Positions 1 to 12,215 of a DNA stretch of 64,000 bases are shown here, one piece after another; positions within the stretch are counted from its first letter, which is position 1; each line of letters opens with the position of its first letter. This stretch comes from Vespa crabro (lineage: Eukaryota; Arthropoda; Insecta; Hymenoptera; Vespidae), in assembly GCF_910589235.1 (NCBI RefSeq), contig NC_060961.1:3324001-3388000 (forward strand). The letters are read 5' to 3'. A program made the position numbers and the translations under genes. The notes under the pieces were generated by a model, which saw only the letters and a list, made by a program, of their open reading frames with translations, did no database searches and was not told where the DNA came from.

Positions 1-27
1 AGAGAGAGAGAGAGAGAGAGAGAGAGA
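1..27. repeat. (AG)n microsatellite at window edge
   Basis: AG dinucleotide tract of at least 13 units, probably continuing left of the window. Confidence 0.85.
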
Positions 28-803
28 AGAAGAACGACGAGCAAGTCGGTGCTACGTAACGATATGAAATGCATTTTAAATTCTAAGCATTCACCCCTTC
101 CTCCTTCTATTCGTCCTCCTACGTCTCATCCACATTCCAACTCCTCTTACTCTACACGGTATAGCCGAGTCGAAAGACCTCGGCTCTTTGCCCGAGCAAT
201 CCTATAGGGAGGACGGCGTACAAAAGTTTTAAAAAGAAGACGAAAGAAGAGGGATGGAATCAAAGTGCGATGTTACGCGGTCACTTAGTTTTTTGTCTAT
301 GAGATCGTCGACTCTTTTCCCACACCCTTTCTCGCACTCTTCTTATCTCTTTTTTTTTTGCGGACGCACGTAGGAAATGTATTCGCCTCAAAGGAACGCC
401 TAACGAAGCGTAAAGGTATAGATATGCAACTTGACCCGATCTTTTGATCATGCTTGCCGTCTTATGTGTTTTCTCTTACTTGTTAGTACGTGTTATACGT
501 GTATGTGCGTGCATGCAGAATAGATGGTAAAAAAAAAAAAAAAAAAAAAGAAAAAAAAAGAAAGAAGGTATCAGTGAACTACTTCTTTCTCTCGTTTCTT
601 CCTTCCTAAGTTTTCTTATGTAAAGATATTTTTTAAATTATCCATTTGGTATATATTTGAAAGAAATTCATACTTATAAATTTTATCAGAGAAGTTAAAG
701 TAAGTGCGTACCTTTTGATCGATCGTATTAATCGCATAATCATAGAAATGCAATTATTATCATCGCGTTAAAATCTCGAAAGTTAGAATTTTTCTCGACT
801 TAC

Positions 804-862
804 CTTCCGTGTTCTGATATCCGAGCACCAACCAGCCCACGGTTACGGCGTCATTCGTCAAT
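804..862 (-). CDS. Internal coding exon of an unidentified minus-strand gene
   Basis: A 59-base segment is bounded by an acceptor (TTTGTGTTATAG) and a strong donor (GAAG followed by GTAAGT). Only one frame is open. It has one leading base and one trailing base and encodes 19 residues, LTNDAVTVGWLVLGYQNTE, in high-complexity codons. The hydrophobic strand-like core VGWLVLGY faintly recalls the strand around the conserved Trp of ADF-homology proteins such as coactosin, but that is a weak resemblance and I do not claim a family. Neighbouring exons would lie left of the window start and far to the right; I could not find them. A noncoding first exon ending at 16627 on the same strand could belong to it. 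Confidence 0.5.
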
Positions 863-2242
863 CTATAACACAAATTTCGCATTGGTGAACGGCCCCCTGT
901 TAATACCTATTAGAATTCTAATTCTTTCGAAGTGACCTAACCCGTGGCTATACGTTCGATTATTCGTAATATCGTTGTGCATGCTAACGAAGCACGATCA
1001 AGCCGAGATAAGATACGGATAATGTCGCGATATCAATTACGACCTTTTTCGCGAGAGCATTGAATCACTGTTCGATTTCGCTGAATCGACGATACGCATG
1101 TTCCTTTCTAAACATAAATGATTAAAGTTCGCCGATAAATAGGACGTAGTAATGGCTCATTGTAGGTATAACAGACTCTTTTCTATCTATCTAATACGAT
1201 TTCTTGATGATGACTTTTCGTTTAACGTGTCGAGACGGCGATTCTAAGCGTACTCGCGCACGCTTACGATCAATTCGAATGAAATAAAAGTGGAGGCTCT
1301 TTATTAAGCAGATAAGCGTGATGTTAATGCGAAACAACTCCGCGCCCTTTTCAAGGGAAAAGAAGAAGGAAAAAAAAAGGAAGAAGAAAAAGGGGTGGGG
1401 GTAAAAAAGTTGGCGACGTAATAGAAGGACTATTAAAGTCACTCGCAGGTATAAAGGATTGAATAAAGCGACGGAGTGAAACGTCGTAGCATCACGTGTG
1501 TGACGCGCACAATGCCGAGAATGTAGCGTGGAAGGTCTGAGAGTATGCGCAACGAGTCGACGTCGATTCGCATAAGATACACACGTGTGAGACACCAGCG
1601 AGAGAACTGACGTGTGTCGTGCGTACGAAAGGGAGAGAGAAAGAGATAGATGTGGAAAGAGAAAAAGACTCCCTTTCATGCGAAGAGAAGAAAGCGGGCG
1701 CGAGATTCGCGCTTCATTCACCTCGAAGTCTGTGGAGGCGAGCGTTGAGGAAGGAGAAAAGAAGAGGAAAGGTGGAACGGGCTGCCCTGACGAAAAGAAG
1801 GGACGCGGCTTAAAAAAAAAGACATCTTCGAGATGTAATTAGCATGTCTTCTTCGCACAGTGTTCCTGACAATGCGTGCCTTAATTAGTATACATTTCTC
1901 TGTGTGAACGAGATGACTGGTTCCTTCCATTCGAGTCAACGACGACGTTGATGACGTCGATGATAGGTCACATGTCCTTTTATCCTTTTCTCAACATTTT
2001 ACTTCCAATAAATAGGGTAATATAGTTCATGTGCATTGTTTACGAAGCATCTTTGCGTGTTAGAAATGTTTCGTCCATTTCCTCTCTTTTTATTTTGTTA
2101 TCTTATCATTTCTTTTTCACTCTGTTTTTCTATCTTTTTTTTTCCTCTCTGTACAATATATTTACATGCATGTGTATATATATATGTATGTATGTATGTA
2201 CATTTCTCTTGTTTCTTGTATCATTCTCATTTTCTTCTTCAG

Positions 2243-2245
<3 letters not shown>

Positions 2246-2293
<48 letters not shown>
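2246..2293. repeat. (CT)n microsatellite
   Basis: Uninterrupted CT tract of about 23 units. The long Ser/Leu open frames here come from the repeat. Confidence 0.85.
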
Positions 2294-2298
<5 letters not shown>

Positions 2299-2947
2299 CT
2301 ATGGCTCATTGGCTTGCTTCGATACGCAAGGCTTATGCGACGTCGTTGTTAACGCACCACGTTCGAAGACTCTCGCAACGCACGAGAAGCATTATACCTA
2401 TCGATGTGAGGGACACGCATGAATTCGCACCTATCTTCGTCTATGCTCTCGTAACACTCAGCGTGTGCCTTTTTACCGAAGCATGACCGTTAGAAATTCT
2501 ACAGTTAAGCGCGTCCCTTACGCATCATTGCTGATCTTCGTTGTTCCGCGTTCCTTTTACGATTAGTGACGCGTCGATAACCCGATAAATGCTTTTTCCT
2601 GATATTAACACCCAATTAAAATTCTTAACATTTTAGAATGAAAAATATTATTTATAATCGATAAGAGAAATTTTGTTCTGTTCTGTCCCAATCGAAATAT
2701 CATTAAAAATTTTCTTGAAATCCTTAATACTTATAAGTTAGAAAAAGAAGGTTAAAAATGTCCGCGCGCATACCTCATCTCGTTCCCACGCCTTAGTAGT
2801 GACTGCGCTTTATCGTCAGACGTCAGCGAGTTGGAGATCGCACGCGCACGCTATGACGCATTAACGACTCTACCTCGATTCGCAATTACCGTGCGAGCAT
2901 CCACTGCCATCCTCGAGGAGACAATTGTAGGGTAAGAGATAGATAGA

Positions 2948-2949
<2 letters not shown>

Positions 2950-2995
<46 letters not shown>

Positions 2996-3028
2996 TTGCG
3001 ATGGGGCAGAAGGAGAGAGAAAGAGAGG

Positions 3029-3059
<31 letters not shown>

Positions 3060-3060
3060 G
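2950..3060. repeat. (GA)n microsatellite cluster
   Basis: Two GA tracts (about 2951-2986 and 3030-3053) separated by a short unique spacer. Confidence 0.8.
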
Positions 3061-3569
3061 GGCAATGGAGGAAAAGAGGTATCGTTAGTAATCGCGATTC
3101 GCAGTCGCTGACAGAAAGCATCGTTGACTTCCGGGACGACGTTAGTTTCGCGTTCGTCCTTCTCCGATAATAAATGCCGACGAAGAGAAAAAGACGGATT
3201 TGCTTCCCATCGAAATCGAACGATCCTGACTGCTTATGTAAGGGACAGAACAAACGAAGGTGGGGTTGTATCGCGTCGTAATGAGAGGCTAAAGGATGGA
3301 AAAAAGGAAGTATACATATAACAGGAGAGCTTCGCGTGTTTTGTAACGAGTCTCGCTAACAGGAAAAGAGATATTATTGACGAATTGATTAAGAGAGTAG
3401 GCGACTTTTATTATTTCCTTTTCTATTTCAATCGCTTCGAGAGTGTTATGCAAGTTTGACGAAATGCGGGAATGACAAAAAAGGAAAATGATTATCGATA
3501 TCTTATATAGATGTATATGTATCTATATTTTTCTCTCCCTCTCTCTCTCTTTATATATCTATCTATGTG

Positions 3570-3570
<1 letters not shown>

Positions 3571-3620
<50 letters not shown>
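3571..3620. repeat. (CTAT)n tetranucleotide microsatellite
   Basis: About 12 units of CTAT, preceded by TC- and TA-rich sequence. Confidence 0.85.
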
Positions 3621-4644
3621 CTTTCTCTCATTCGTTTAAGAATCAAACGTGAATTTAAACAACGAAATCGCGAGTTATACATTCACATACGAAAAGTGCA
3701 TCTGGGTCAATGCCACGATTTAACGCTTCGAACCTTTCGGGGATTGAACGAATATTGAAATTGCGGGAATGCAACGAACTTTTGCATAATGAGTTGGCGA
3801 CTAGCCGCGATCGCGTTCCTCTCCTCGCGTACCGTAAACGAGCACACTCTCATACGCAGACACTCGTAGACGCGTACGTACGCAGATTATCGGCCGTAAT
3901 ATACACACGTACTTTTGTTCGCGTGCATATTTTGCGCACACCCTCGCACGGGCACGAATATTTTCATTCGATTGCGTTAATTAAACTCGCTGCCAGGCAA
4001 TGACCTTTGAAGTTCAGCATCACGCGCCGTGCGTACACCAATTACCGATATTATTAATTGCAACGAGTTCCCCATTTTCAAGTTTGCCATTTGCGACGCG
4101 CCTACCACGTTTTTGTTCGGGAACCTTCCTTTACGTTTTACCCCCTTCTATCTTCTTACAATATAAGTACTACTTTTGACGTCGGCGAATTCATTAAATT
4201 TTTTTCAAAATTTTTCTCGCTTCTGATCTTTCTCTCTCTTATATTGTATATCGACTGAAATGTTTGTATTTATTTTTGTTTTTTCTTTTGTTTTTCTTTT
4301 TTCTTTCTTTCTTTTTTCTCTTTTTTTCTTTTTTTGCGTTGTAACATAATTTTTCTCTCGCCTTATTGCCATCTAAAAGAAGATGCTCGAACGAAATAAT
4401 AAAAATTCACCGTAGACTTATCTTCACCGCAGATATATATTTTGCGGTGTAGGTTTTATCCGATGATGCAAGAAAATTCTACTGGGAATTACCTTCTCGT
4501 TAAATTACGATAAATTCCAACGCGGAAACGTATTAAGAGGGGATCATAAAAATATCTTCTCGTTTGTCATGCGATAAATCGTTCATCGAGGACGAATTAA
4601 ATAAGTTTGCGTAAACAAGAAGCGGCAAACATTAAACTCGTATT

Positions 4645-4676
<32 letters not shown>

Positions 4677-5214
4677 CAAAAGTCTAACAAACAAAACGCT
4701 GAAATATTTTTTATAATGATTTGAAATGATAAAAGTGGCTTAGCATACTCCTACTTTCGAATCTTTTATCTATCCACATTTCTTTCTACGTGTCAGTTAA
4801 TCGCCGTAAATTTGTTAATCGAAAAAAAACTTTACCAAAGGAACAAACGAACAAAGATTCGGTGAAAGGAGGCGAGGAGGTGGGGGGGGGGAGACGGGTG
4901 TGATACGCTTAATGGAGAAAAAAATTTGAGATATCTTAAAATGGGGAAAAAAATTAAATTCAACTCGATCGGTAGTGGCGAGACTAAAATAATCCTACTG
5001 TTACAAAGGCAGGAAGATAGCTAACGATTTCAGAAATATTCGCGACAATCCACTTGTTCCCGATTTTCGTTCCACTTTCGTCTACGTCATCGAAACGTAT
5101 CCTGTTATGAGCGCGCGACCGCACGCCGTTAGGGTGAAGCACTTACGGTACAATGAGTATGCAAATAGGCAGGCATTCGACTACATTTGTTTCAGTGAGT
5201 TTAGGAGTACGCGT

Positions 5215-5249
<35 letters not shown>

Positions 5250-5864
5250 TTTTTCTCTTTCTCTTTCTCTTTTTCGACGAAGAAGTTGCTTCTTGACAAG
5301 GGTCATAAAAGTATACCACGTTACTCCCGAATCTTTCAAAAACAAGGGAAGGCCGCGCCCTTTACCCTCTTTTATTACCCCATATTCATTTTCACGGCAA
5401 CCATAGAATCGTTCTTTAAAGTACCACCACAACTCCTCTGTGAATCTTCGTTTCTTTTCTCCCCACACCATGACCCGCCAAAAATTTATTATCCGGCTCA
5501 TAATTGTATGTCGAATTTTTGCCGATTAAAAGAAAAAAAGAAAAAGAAAAGAAAAGAAAAGAAAGAAAAAGAAAAACGCAGGATTCTGCCAAACTATCTA
5601 ATTTTAACTAGAAACCGACGAATTAACAGAGCCGAATTGTCCTATTCTCCTTTATTTATTTTTTTTTTTTTCTTTTTTTTTTATGAAATGATCATAAAAT
5701 CGATATTATATTTAGCAGAGAAAACTTTTTTCTGGATCTATACTTAACGTACATTTATAGTTCGCTCGGTACAAAACAATATTTTTATTTTTAGAGATAC
5801 CGAGCAAACATCGAACATTTTGCCCAACCGTGCAGTTAAAAAAAATGAAAGAAAACACTTGGAT

Positions 5865-5926
5865 CTCCTCTCTCTCTCTCTCTCCTCCCCTCTCTCTCTC
5901 TCTCTCTCTCACTCTGTGTCTCTCTT
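5865..5926. repeat. (CT)n imperfect microsatellite
   Basis: CT tract with CC interruptions. Confidence 0.75.
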
Positions 5927-6121
5927 TTTTTCCGATGAACACTGTTACATCAACGTAGGAAGGAACATTTGAAAGTCTAAGTTTGAACGTGCTGTTTTGA
6001 CACAATTCTCGCAGACTCGAAATTTTCGCAAATTTGCGCGGTACCTTCGAAATCGCAAGGCCGTCCCATGAGATTATGCTCGACGATCGTGACGGGTAAA
6101 GTTCTTCGTGCGTTTCTAGAC

Positions 6122-6169
6122 GACGACGAGAACGACGACGAGAACGACGACGAGAACGACGACGAGAAC
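6122..6169. repeat. 12-bp minisatellite, four perfect units
   Basis: GACGACGAGAAC is repeated four times without mismatch. In the plus-strand open frame 6068-6262 it would encode Asp-Asp-Glu-Asn repeats; on the minus strand it reads Arg/Ser-rich. The surrounding frame shows no splice sites or homology, so I treat it as a repeat rather than a gene. Confidence 0.75.
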
Positions 6170-6707
6170 GATGTGAAGGAGGATAAGACGCGTCACGACG
6201 GGGCCGTCGAAAACTTCTCAGAGGATTCTCTAACGTACAACGGTGGCCGTTTGGGAGTGTAGATTCGCAATTCACCCTCGACACTTTGCCAAGATATTAT
6301 GCGATACTTCTGGCATATAACGAGCTTGGATGTTAGTGAGAAAGGCCTCTTGGAAAAGACATTCTCGAATGTGCTCGTTTGGACGACAGCCCAGATCTTT
6401 CCCATCTTTGTCTACTTACAAAAGGGTGTTAAAAGAAATGATTCATTATTCGGTAGATACGTTGTACTAATTAAACTCAATAAGAGATGTTTAATCAGCA
6501 TCATTTAAAATATTAACACACTTCCATCCATGCTTGTTCCAAATAATTCACATTAATTTAATTAATTATTTTTAAACGAATTTTTTTTTACACGCTTTAC
6601 GTTTAATTCGAAACTCGAAAGGATTTTTCACTTTGAAATCTGACTTTTATAATATGACGAAGGAAAAGGATTTGTCAGGTTAATTTCCCAGGTCCGATTT
6701 TTCTCTT

Positions 6708-6743
<36 letters not shown>

Positions 6744-6968
6744 CCTTCACGTCTATGTATCGTATCCTATCTACTCGCACTCGTTGTCCCTGAAATTCCG
6801 ATGAGAATCGCTGCGTAATCAGAGCGCACTACGCGACTGAGTGTACACGCGAACTTTGCTAACGACCCAAACGATTAAGTCTCTACAATGACAATCAAGG
6901 TTCACTGGAAAAGTGAGTAGCATTTTTTTCTCTGTTTTCTCCTCTCCTCTTCTGAAATATGCTATGAG

Positions 6969-6972
<4 letters not shown>

Positions 6973-7012
<40 letters not shown>
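6973..7012. repeat. (GA)n microsatellite
   Basis: About 19 GA units, uninterrupted. Confidence 0.8.
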
Positions 7013-7015
<3 letters not shown>

Positions 7016-8536
7016 CACGTGGCAGTCGAGGTGGTAGTTGGAAAAATTGCTGTCGCCAGTTTTTTCTCGCTTTTATCGCTCGCGAATGAGGGTGAGATAT
7101 TCACGTTGGCATGCCTATTTCTCTCATAGTAAACCGATAACGTTTGATAACGAAATATCGAAATCACTATCAACGTTTTTGAAAAATGATAAAAATATTT
7201 AAGATCGTCAATAAAATCATCGTACAATTGTCCTCGTCGATAAGTTCTTTTTCTTTTTTTCGATCTACTAGATTTTATTTGTTACTTTATCTTTTGTTAA
7301 AATATAAAAATATATTACATATGCCATGGATATATCTATCAAAATGTGTACGTATACTTTTCATTGTCATACGATTTATGTCATTGTCTCTTTACATTTA
7401 TTTCGTTACGACGTTTATTCACTTACGACGTTTGTAGATTCGAATTAAAACATTGCTAGAAGCGAGATATGCTTGTGATGAAAGTTCGAAAGGAAGATGG
7501 AGAATGTGTTTGAAAAGAGAACTTCGCTGATCCGTCGGGACACGGAACTGAATTCGTCGTCGCGATGACTAACACCAAGATACTCCTGATTACATTAAGC
7601 GAAATATCCATGAGTTATCTCGTCATGAGCGAAAAGCTTGCTTTCCGCTTCTTCAGACTCGGAAAAACTTTAGTCTCTATACGGTAACAGGAACGACGGT
7701 TTCCGAGATCTGACTTTATCCTCCCGGCAAATTGGGTTTGAGAAAATTAATTAAGAACCGGAATGTTATGCGGAGCACAGAAGCTAAGATCGCGCTTAAC
7801 GGAAACAGAAAGTTTAATTCCAGTCGATCGACCCTTCGTCAAATCCCTACCTCCCTTTCCATCTTATTTTTCCTTTAAAATCTCTAATCACAAATCTAAG
7901 ATCGAATTAGCGTTAGAAATTTGAAATATCTTTTTTTTCCTGAATGAAATACGATTTAGAAGTAAATTTATTATGATTTAAGTAACTTATTACAAGACGA
8001 TATTCTCTTTCAACACCAACAGGATCATTTTTTTTTTTAAATAAAAGTCAGATATGACTTATGAATGTTTTTCGTGGGAGAACAAATATTGAAAAAGTAA
8101 GTTAACGATAAGCGAAGAATTCTAAATTCGAAACTGTCATAGATTATATGCGTCCGTGAATATGTGCTTGCCTTCACTGAACCTTTATATAATATAAAAT
8201 AAACATATAATCGTATATACATAGGTATATACATCGAACAATCCGCTTTACGAGGCAGATGTTGATAAGGGGTCACAGCAACGACAGACTCGGGGACAGT
8301 GACAGCTGCCCCGTATTGTTCGACGCGTTTCCTGATTATAGGTCAAAGGCCTCTTACGCCGTTCAAAGAATCGTCGAAAGATAGTTGGATCTCCTTCTTT
8401 TTCGACTTGAAAGTTCTAATGAAATAAAGGATTGACAAAAATCCCAAATTTTTATAAAATTTTGTGAATGAAATCATAGACGGACACAACGGATCTTTAA
8501 TATTTTCTTTTTTCTTATCCATTTCCGAAGTAGCAT

Positions 8537-8564
8537 TTTTGTAGATTTTCAAAAATCTACAAAA
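8537..8564. other. Perfect 13-bp inverted repeat with two-base spacer
   Basis: TTTTGTAGATTTT and AAAATCTACAAAA are separated by CA. No coding or transposon context is visible. Confidence 0.5.
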
Positions 8565-9598
8565 TCATGAATATATCATTCTATGTTGACTTATGCGCGC
8601 AATAAGTTATAGATATTGATATAATAAAGATATGTATATATGTATATTCCAATTTTCACTGTTTGTATTTGTACGGTACTAGAGTCGATAGATAAGGACT
8701 TGAAGTCTAACCACCGAAGGTCGTTTCTACTGACTTGACTGTCAGACTTCTCGGTAAACCGATTGTATATACGATGAAGTACTCTCAAGGACGAATTTTG
8801 CATAAGTGTAATGATAAATTTTATAAATGAGAGTTTATGATCTTTAACTCTGCATTTGAAATAATTGAAAAAGAAAAGAAAAACTATGAGGTGTCAGGTT
8901 TGGAAAATTTTAGAAACTGAAAATAAAAGTGCAGAAAATAACCGTTTCGTGTTAGTTGAATGCAATTTTATAGTATTATCGTTGGTTAAAGAGACTTCAC
9001 ATCGCGACGGTCTAAAATCGAGTAAGTAAAGTAAATGCAATATCAATAAATGAGGTTGCATTCTGACGGCTGAATTCTCGGCAGACAAATACTCAAGTTG
9101 GAGTAATAAAAATCGAAACTCCTTCTTTTTTTTATTAGTATCTTCAACGCTACATCGTTCACGTTTAGAGATAAAGGACTTTCGAGGTTTTCGCAATTTT
9201 TTTTTTTTTTTCGTTATAAGAACATCAAGTTAAAAAATAAAAAATACAATAAAATAATACAAACCAATAAGGATATTATGATGCGAACGTCGTTCAAGTT
9301 TTTATCATCGTTTCGCTGTGGCACAAGTACCACAAAGATTCATTGTTTCGTGAGTATAAAACAATAAGGGACAGACATTCTGTAAATGCACGACCAGCTA
9401 CGAGCACACGATAAAAACTTTGAATCACGAACGCATCGCAAGATAAGGATAATCAGGAATGTGAGAAAGAGAAAAAAAAAGATAATACCACAAAACAAGA
9501 CAGAAAAAAAATATAAACTATATTTCGTAACAAGGATGTGAGATAACGAAAGTGAAACAACACTGCTCACGTACACAAATAACATACAGGCGCACGCA

Positions 9599-9599
9599 G

Positions 9600-9669
<70 letters not shown>
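9599..9669. repeat. (GATA)n-(GA)n compound microsatellite
   Basis: Four to five GATA units run directly into about 25 GA units. Confidence 0.85.
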
Positions 9670-9675
<6 letters not shown>

Positions 9676-10894
9676 GAGACACACGTATAGACCGTATTAG
9701 CTGCGCATTGACAATCGCGATGAATAATGGAGGGGTCAATTAAATCTCAATTAAACACCACCGAATAATACGAAGCACGGCTCTTTTCGATGTCGCTCTC
9801 GCTTTATCATCGAACCGTTTTTTCTCCTTTCTCTCTTTTTTTTTTTCTTTTATCATTGCGATCACGTTTCACTGAATTCGGCAACCGGACCGTCGGTCTT
9901 TCCGATTTACGTATGTCCATCACTTGAAAAAACAAAGAGGCGTTGAGTTTTTTTCCGATTAGTTTAAAATATGTTTTATAAATAATATATGTATTGCTGT
10001 TTTTTAGAAATAATGAATATCAATGCGTCTATTCTGTTGTTAATCATTAGAGGCGACAAAACTTGGCGACGTCATTGGCTCCTTCATGTTTAACTCGTGC
10101 GAATTCCAAAAGAAATAATTCACTGATTCAAAAAACACCTTAAAAATTTGGAAATGCTCAGAACGAATCATCTTCAATCACGAACGCGACCAAGTTTCGA
10201 GGACTCCGCTGAATCACGCTCGTTTGATATCTCGGAGAACTGGCAAATAACTTAACGAGTTTCCCAAAATGCGTGAGATCACTTTCGCAGAGGGGTAGCT
10301 TCCAAAGTGTACGCTGCACGAAACTTTACCTTGTCTTCGTAGGCAGCCGCGTTATCCCGGTGAAACGACACACGTGCACACTGACACGCGAGCGTACGAT
10401 AACGCGCACAAAATCTTTCAACTTGAGATAATAAAAATGAGAAGGAATGTCGTTTTAAACGATGAGACGTTCGAGGCATCGAAGACACGAACGTAAGACG
10501 AATGTCACGAATATCACACTGGAAAAGGATGTTTCTATTGGTATACCCGTAATCGTAAAATTTTCTGAAGTTTCTCGTAGCTCCAGCCGAGTCCCAACTT
10601 ATTTTCTTTTTTTTTTTCTCTCTTTAACTCTCTCGCCCTTCAATCGTTTTGTTCCAACAACTTGTCCCGTTCGTCCCGTATAATCACTCGCGTAATGTTA
10701 AGTAATTATGTTAAGTGTCTACGGTAAGTCAACGCGATATAAAAACACGATGCTATCCCGTATCGTCATATCGTCCTTCGCGAGAATCTTATCACTTCGC
10801 TCGGCATCATGTCCGAGAAGGTCTAAGGAGCCCTCTTCCGAGCAGCAGCAAGCAGCGTCTTTCTGTAAGGGCGGCCAGCGACTACTATCACCAG

Positions 10895-10995
10895 GAGCAC
10901 CACCACTACCACCACCTCCACGAGCAGCAGCACTACCACCACCACCACCAGCACCACCACCAGAACCACCACCACTACCAACACCAACAGCAATC
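10895..10995. repeat. (CCA)n / (CAC)n trinucleotide tract
   Basis: Imperfect CCA repeats. Plus-strand frames read His-rich or Pro-rich and the minus-strand frame reads Gly-rich. All three phases stay open because of the repeat, so none is good evidence of a protein. It sits in a GC-richer island. Confidence 0.7.
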
Positions 10996-11755
10996 AACGT
11001 CTTCCCGTCGCAACACCATACGTCTTAGCGTCTCAAACGGCTTGGTCCCGTTCGTTCGTTTGGTTCCCGTTTCGTTCGGACAACTAGACACCTTCTCGCG
11101 AATAGGACGTCAACCCACGACGATATTTCTGCTTCTTCTGCCGACGTTTCCTCTTCTTTGTGCATGCGTGTTTGGAGACGCCGAAAAGCTTTGCTTTAGC
11201 GTTTCACGAACACGATAATACGCGATGATAGATACGCGTGTTTTGCTGCTGCCGTTACGATTGCCTTTCCTTCGCTTTCTTCTCTATCGCTTGATCCCTT
11301 TGTAATAAGTGCACGAACGCGCTCACACAAAATCCTTTAATATCCTATATCCCGTGTCCGATCGTTTGTATTATGCGTGTCCTTTCGTACACGGGTACAT
11401 GCTTTTGGATCTGAATATATATATATGTATGTGTGTATGTATGTGTGTATATGTATCTTTGTATCTATATATGTATACATGCTTTTGTAAGTATATGACG
11501 CGTTAGTGTGTGAATGTGTGTGTGTATATGTGTATGTGGATATGCGGTGGACGCGCGCGCGCCCCCCGTGCCGGTCCTTCTATTACAAGGTGTACGCGTC
11601 TTAAGTGATTTCGGCCTGGCTGGTCAGCCCGGCAGCTCCGTATGATGAGGCCGCCGCTTTGCTACTGACAGACCTAAAGACCACCCTAACCCTGCAGTCG
11701 GGGACGACGAGGGGTTCCCCACCCCCGTACGTTCTACGTACGTGTGTCTACGTGT

Positions 11756-11788
11756 ACTCTTCTCTCTCTCTCTCTCTCTCTATCTCTA

Positions 11789-11824
<36 letters not shown>

Positions 11825-12148
11825 CTTCTCACACTGTCTCTTCGTTCGTCTGCCTGTGTGTGTGTACGTGCGTGTGTACGCGTGTCGGAGAGAAGCAGTC
11901 GCGAGCGAGATAGGAGAAAGCGAGAAAGCGGGAAAGAAGGAGAGTGAGAAAGAGAGGGAGCGAGAACGATATACCGATAACTCGTGTGAGTGAGAAAGAG
12001 AGAGAGAGAGAAAGAGAGAGAGATGCCCGCGCCGTGAGGGTGAAAGAGTAAGAGCGAGGGAGATGGAAAGAGAATGTGTGTTTCAGTGAGGGTGAGCAAG
12101 CGCGCGGCAGAGTGAGAGAGCGAGTGAGCGAGATAGAGAGAGAGAGAA

Positions 12149-12193
<45 letters not shown>

Positions 12194-12215
12194 GATAGAT
12201 AGAGATAGAGAAAGA
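11756..12215. repeat. Cluster of (CT)n and (GA)n microsatellites in opposite orientation
   Basis: CT tracts at 11756-11823 are followed by GA tracts at about 11994-12024 and 12135-12215. The polarity switch makes this stretch self-complementary, able to fold back as a long imperfect hairpin. Confidence 0.75.

Larger units (their letters stand above)
863..10260. other. Gene-poor stretch, no supported gene
   Basis: AT-rich DNA with CpG dinucleotides and many GA/CT microsatellites. Open frames are short, mostly repeat translations or frames without splice signals. A non-repetitive, GC-richer patch at about 7540-7740 might be a conserved noncoding element. AGGTCAAAGGCC at 8341-8352 resembles a DR1 nuclear-receptor site. 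No tRNA, rRNA or transposon was recognised. Confidence 0.5.

Noticed and set aside
10715..11218. His-rich open frame of 167 codons on the plus strand
   Set aside because: The HHHYHH-type run comes from the CAC repeat and the frame lacks splice partners; the alternative frames are Pro-rich and Gly-rich and equally open.
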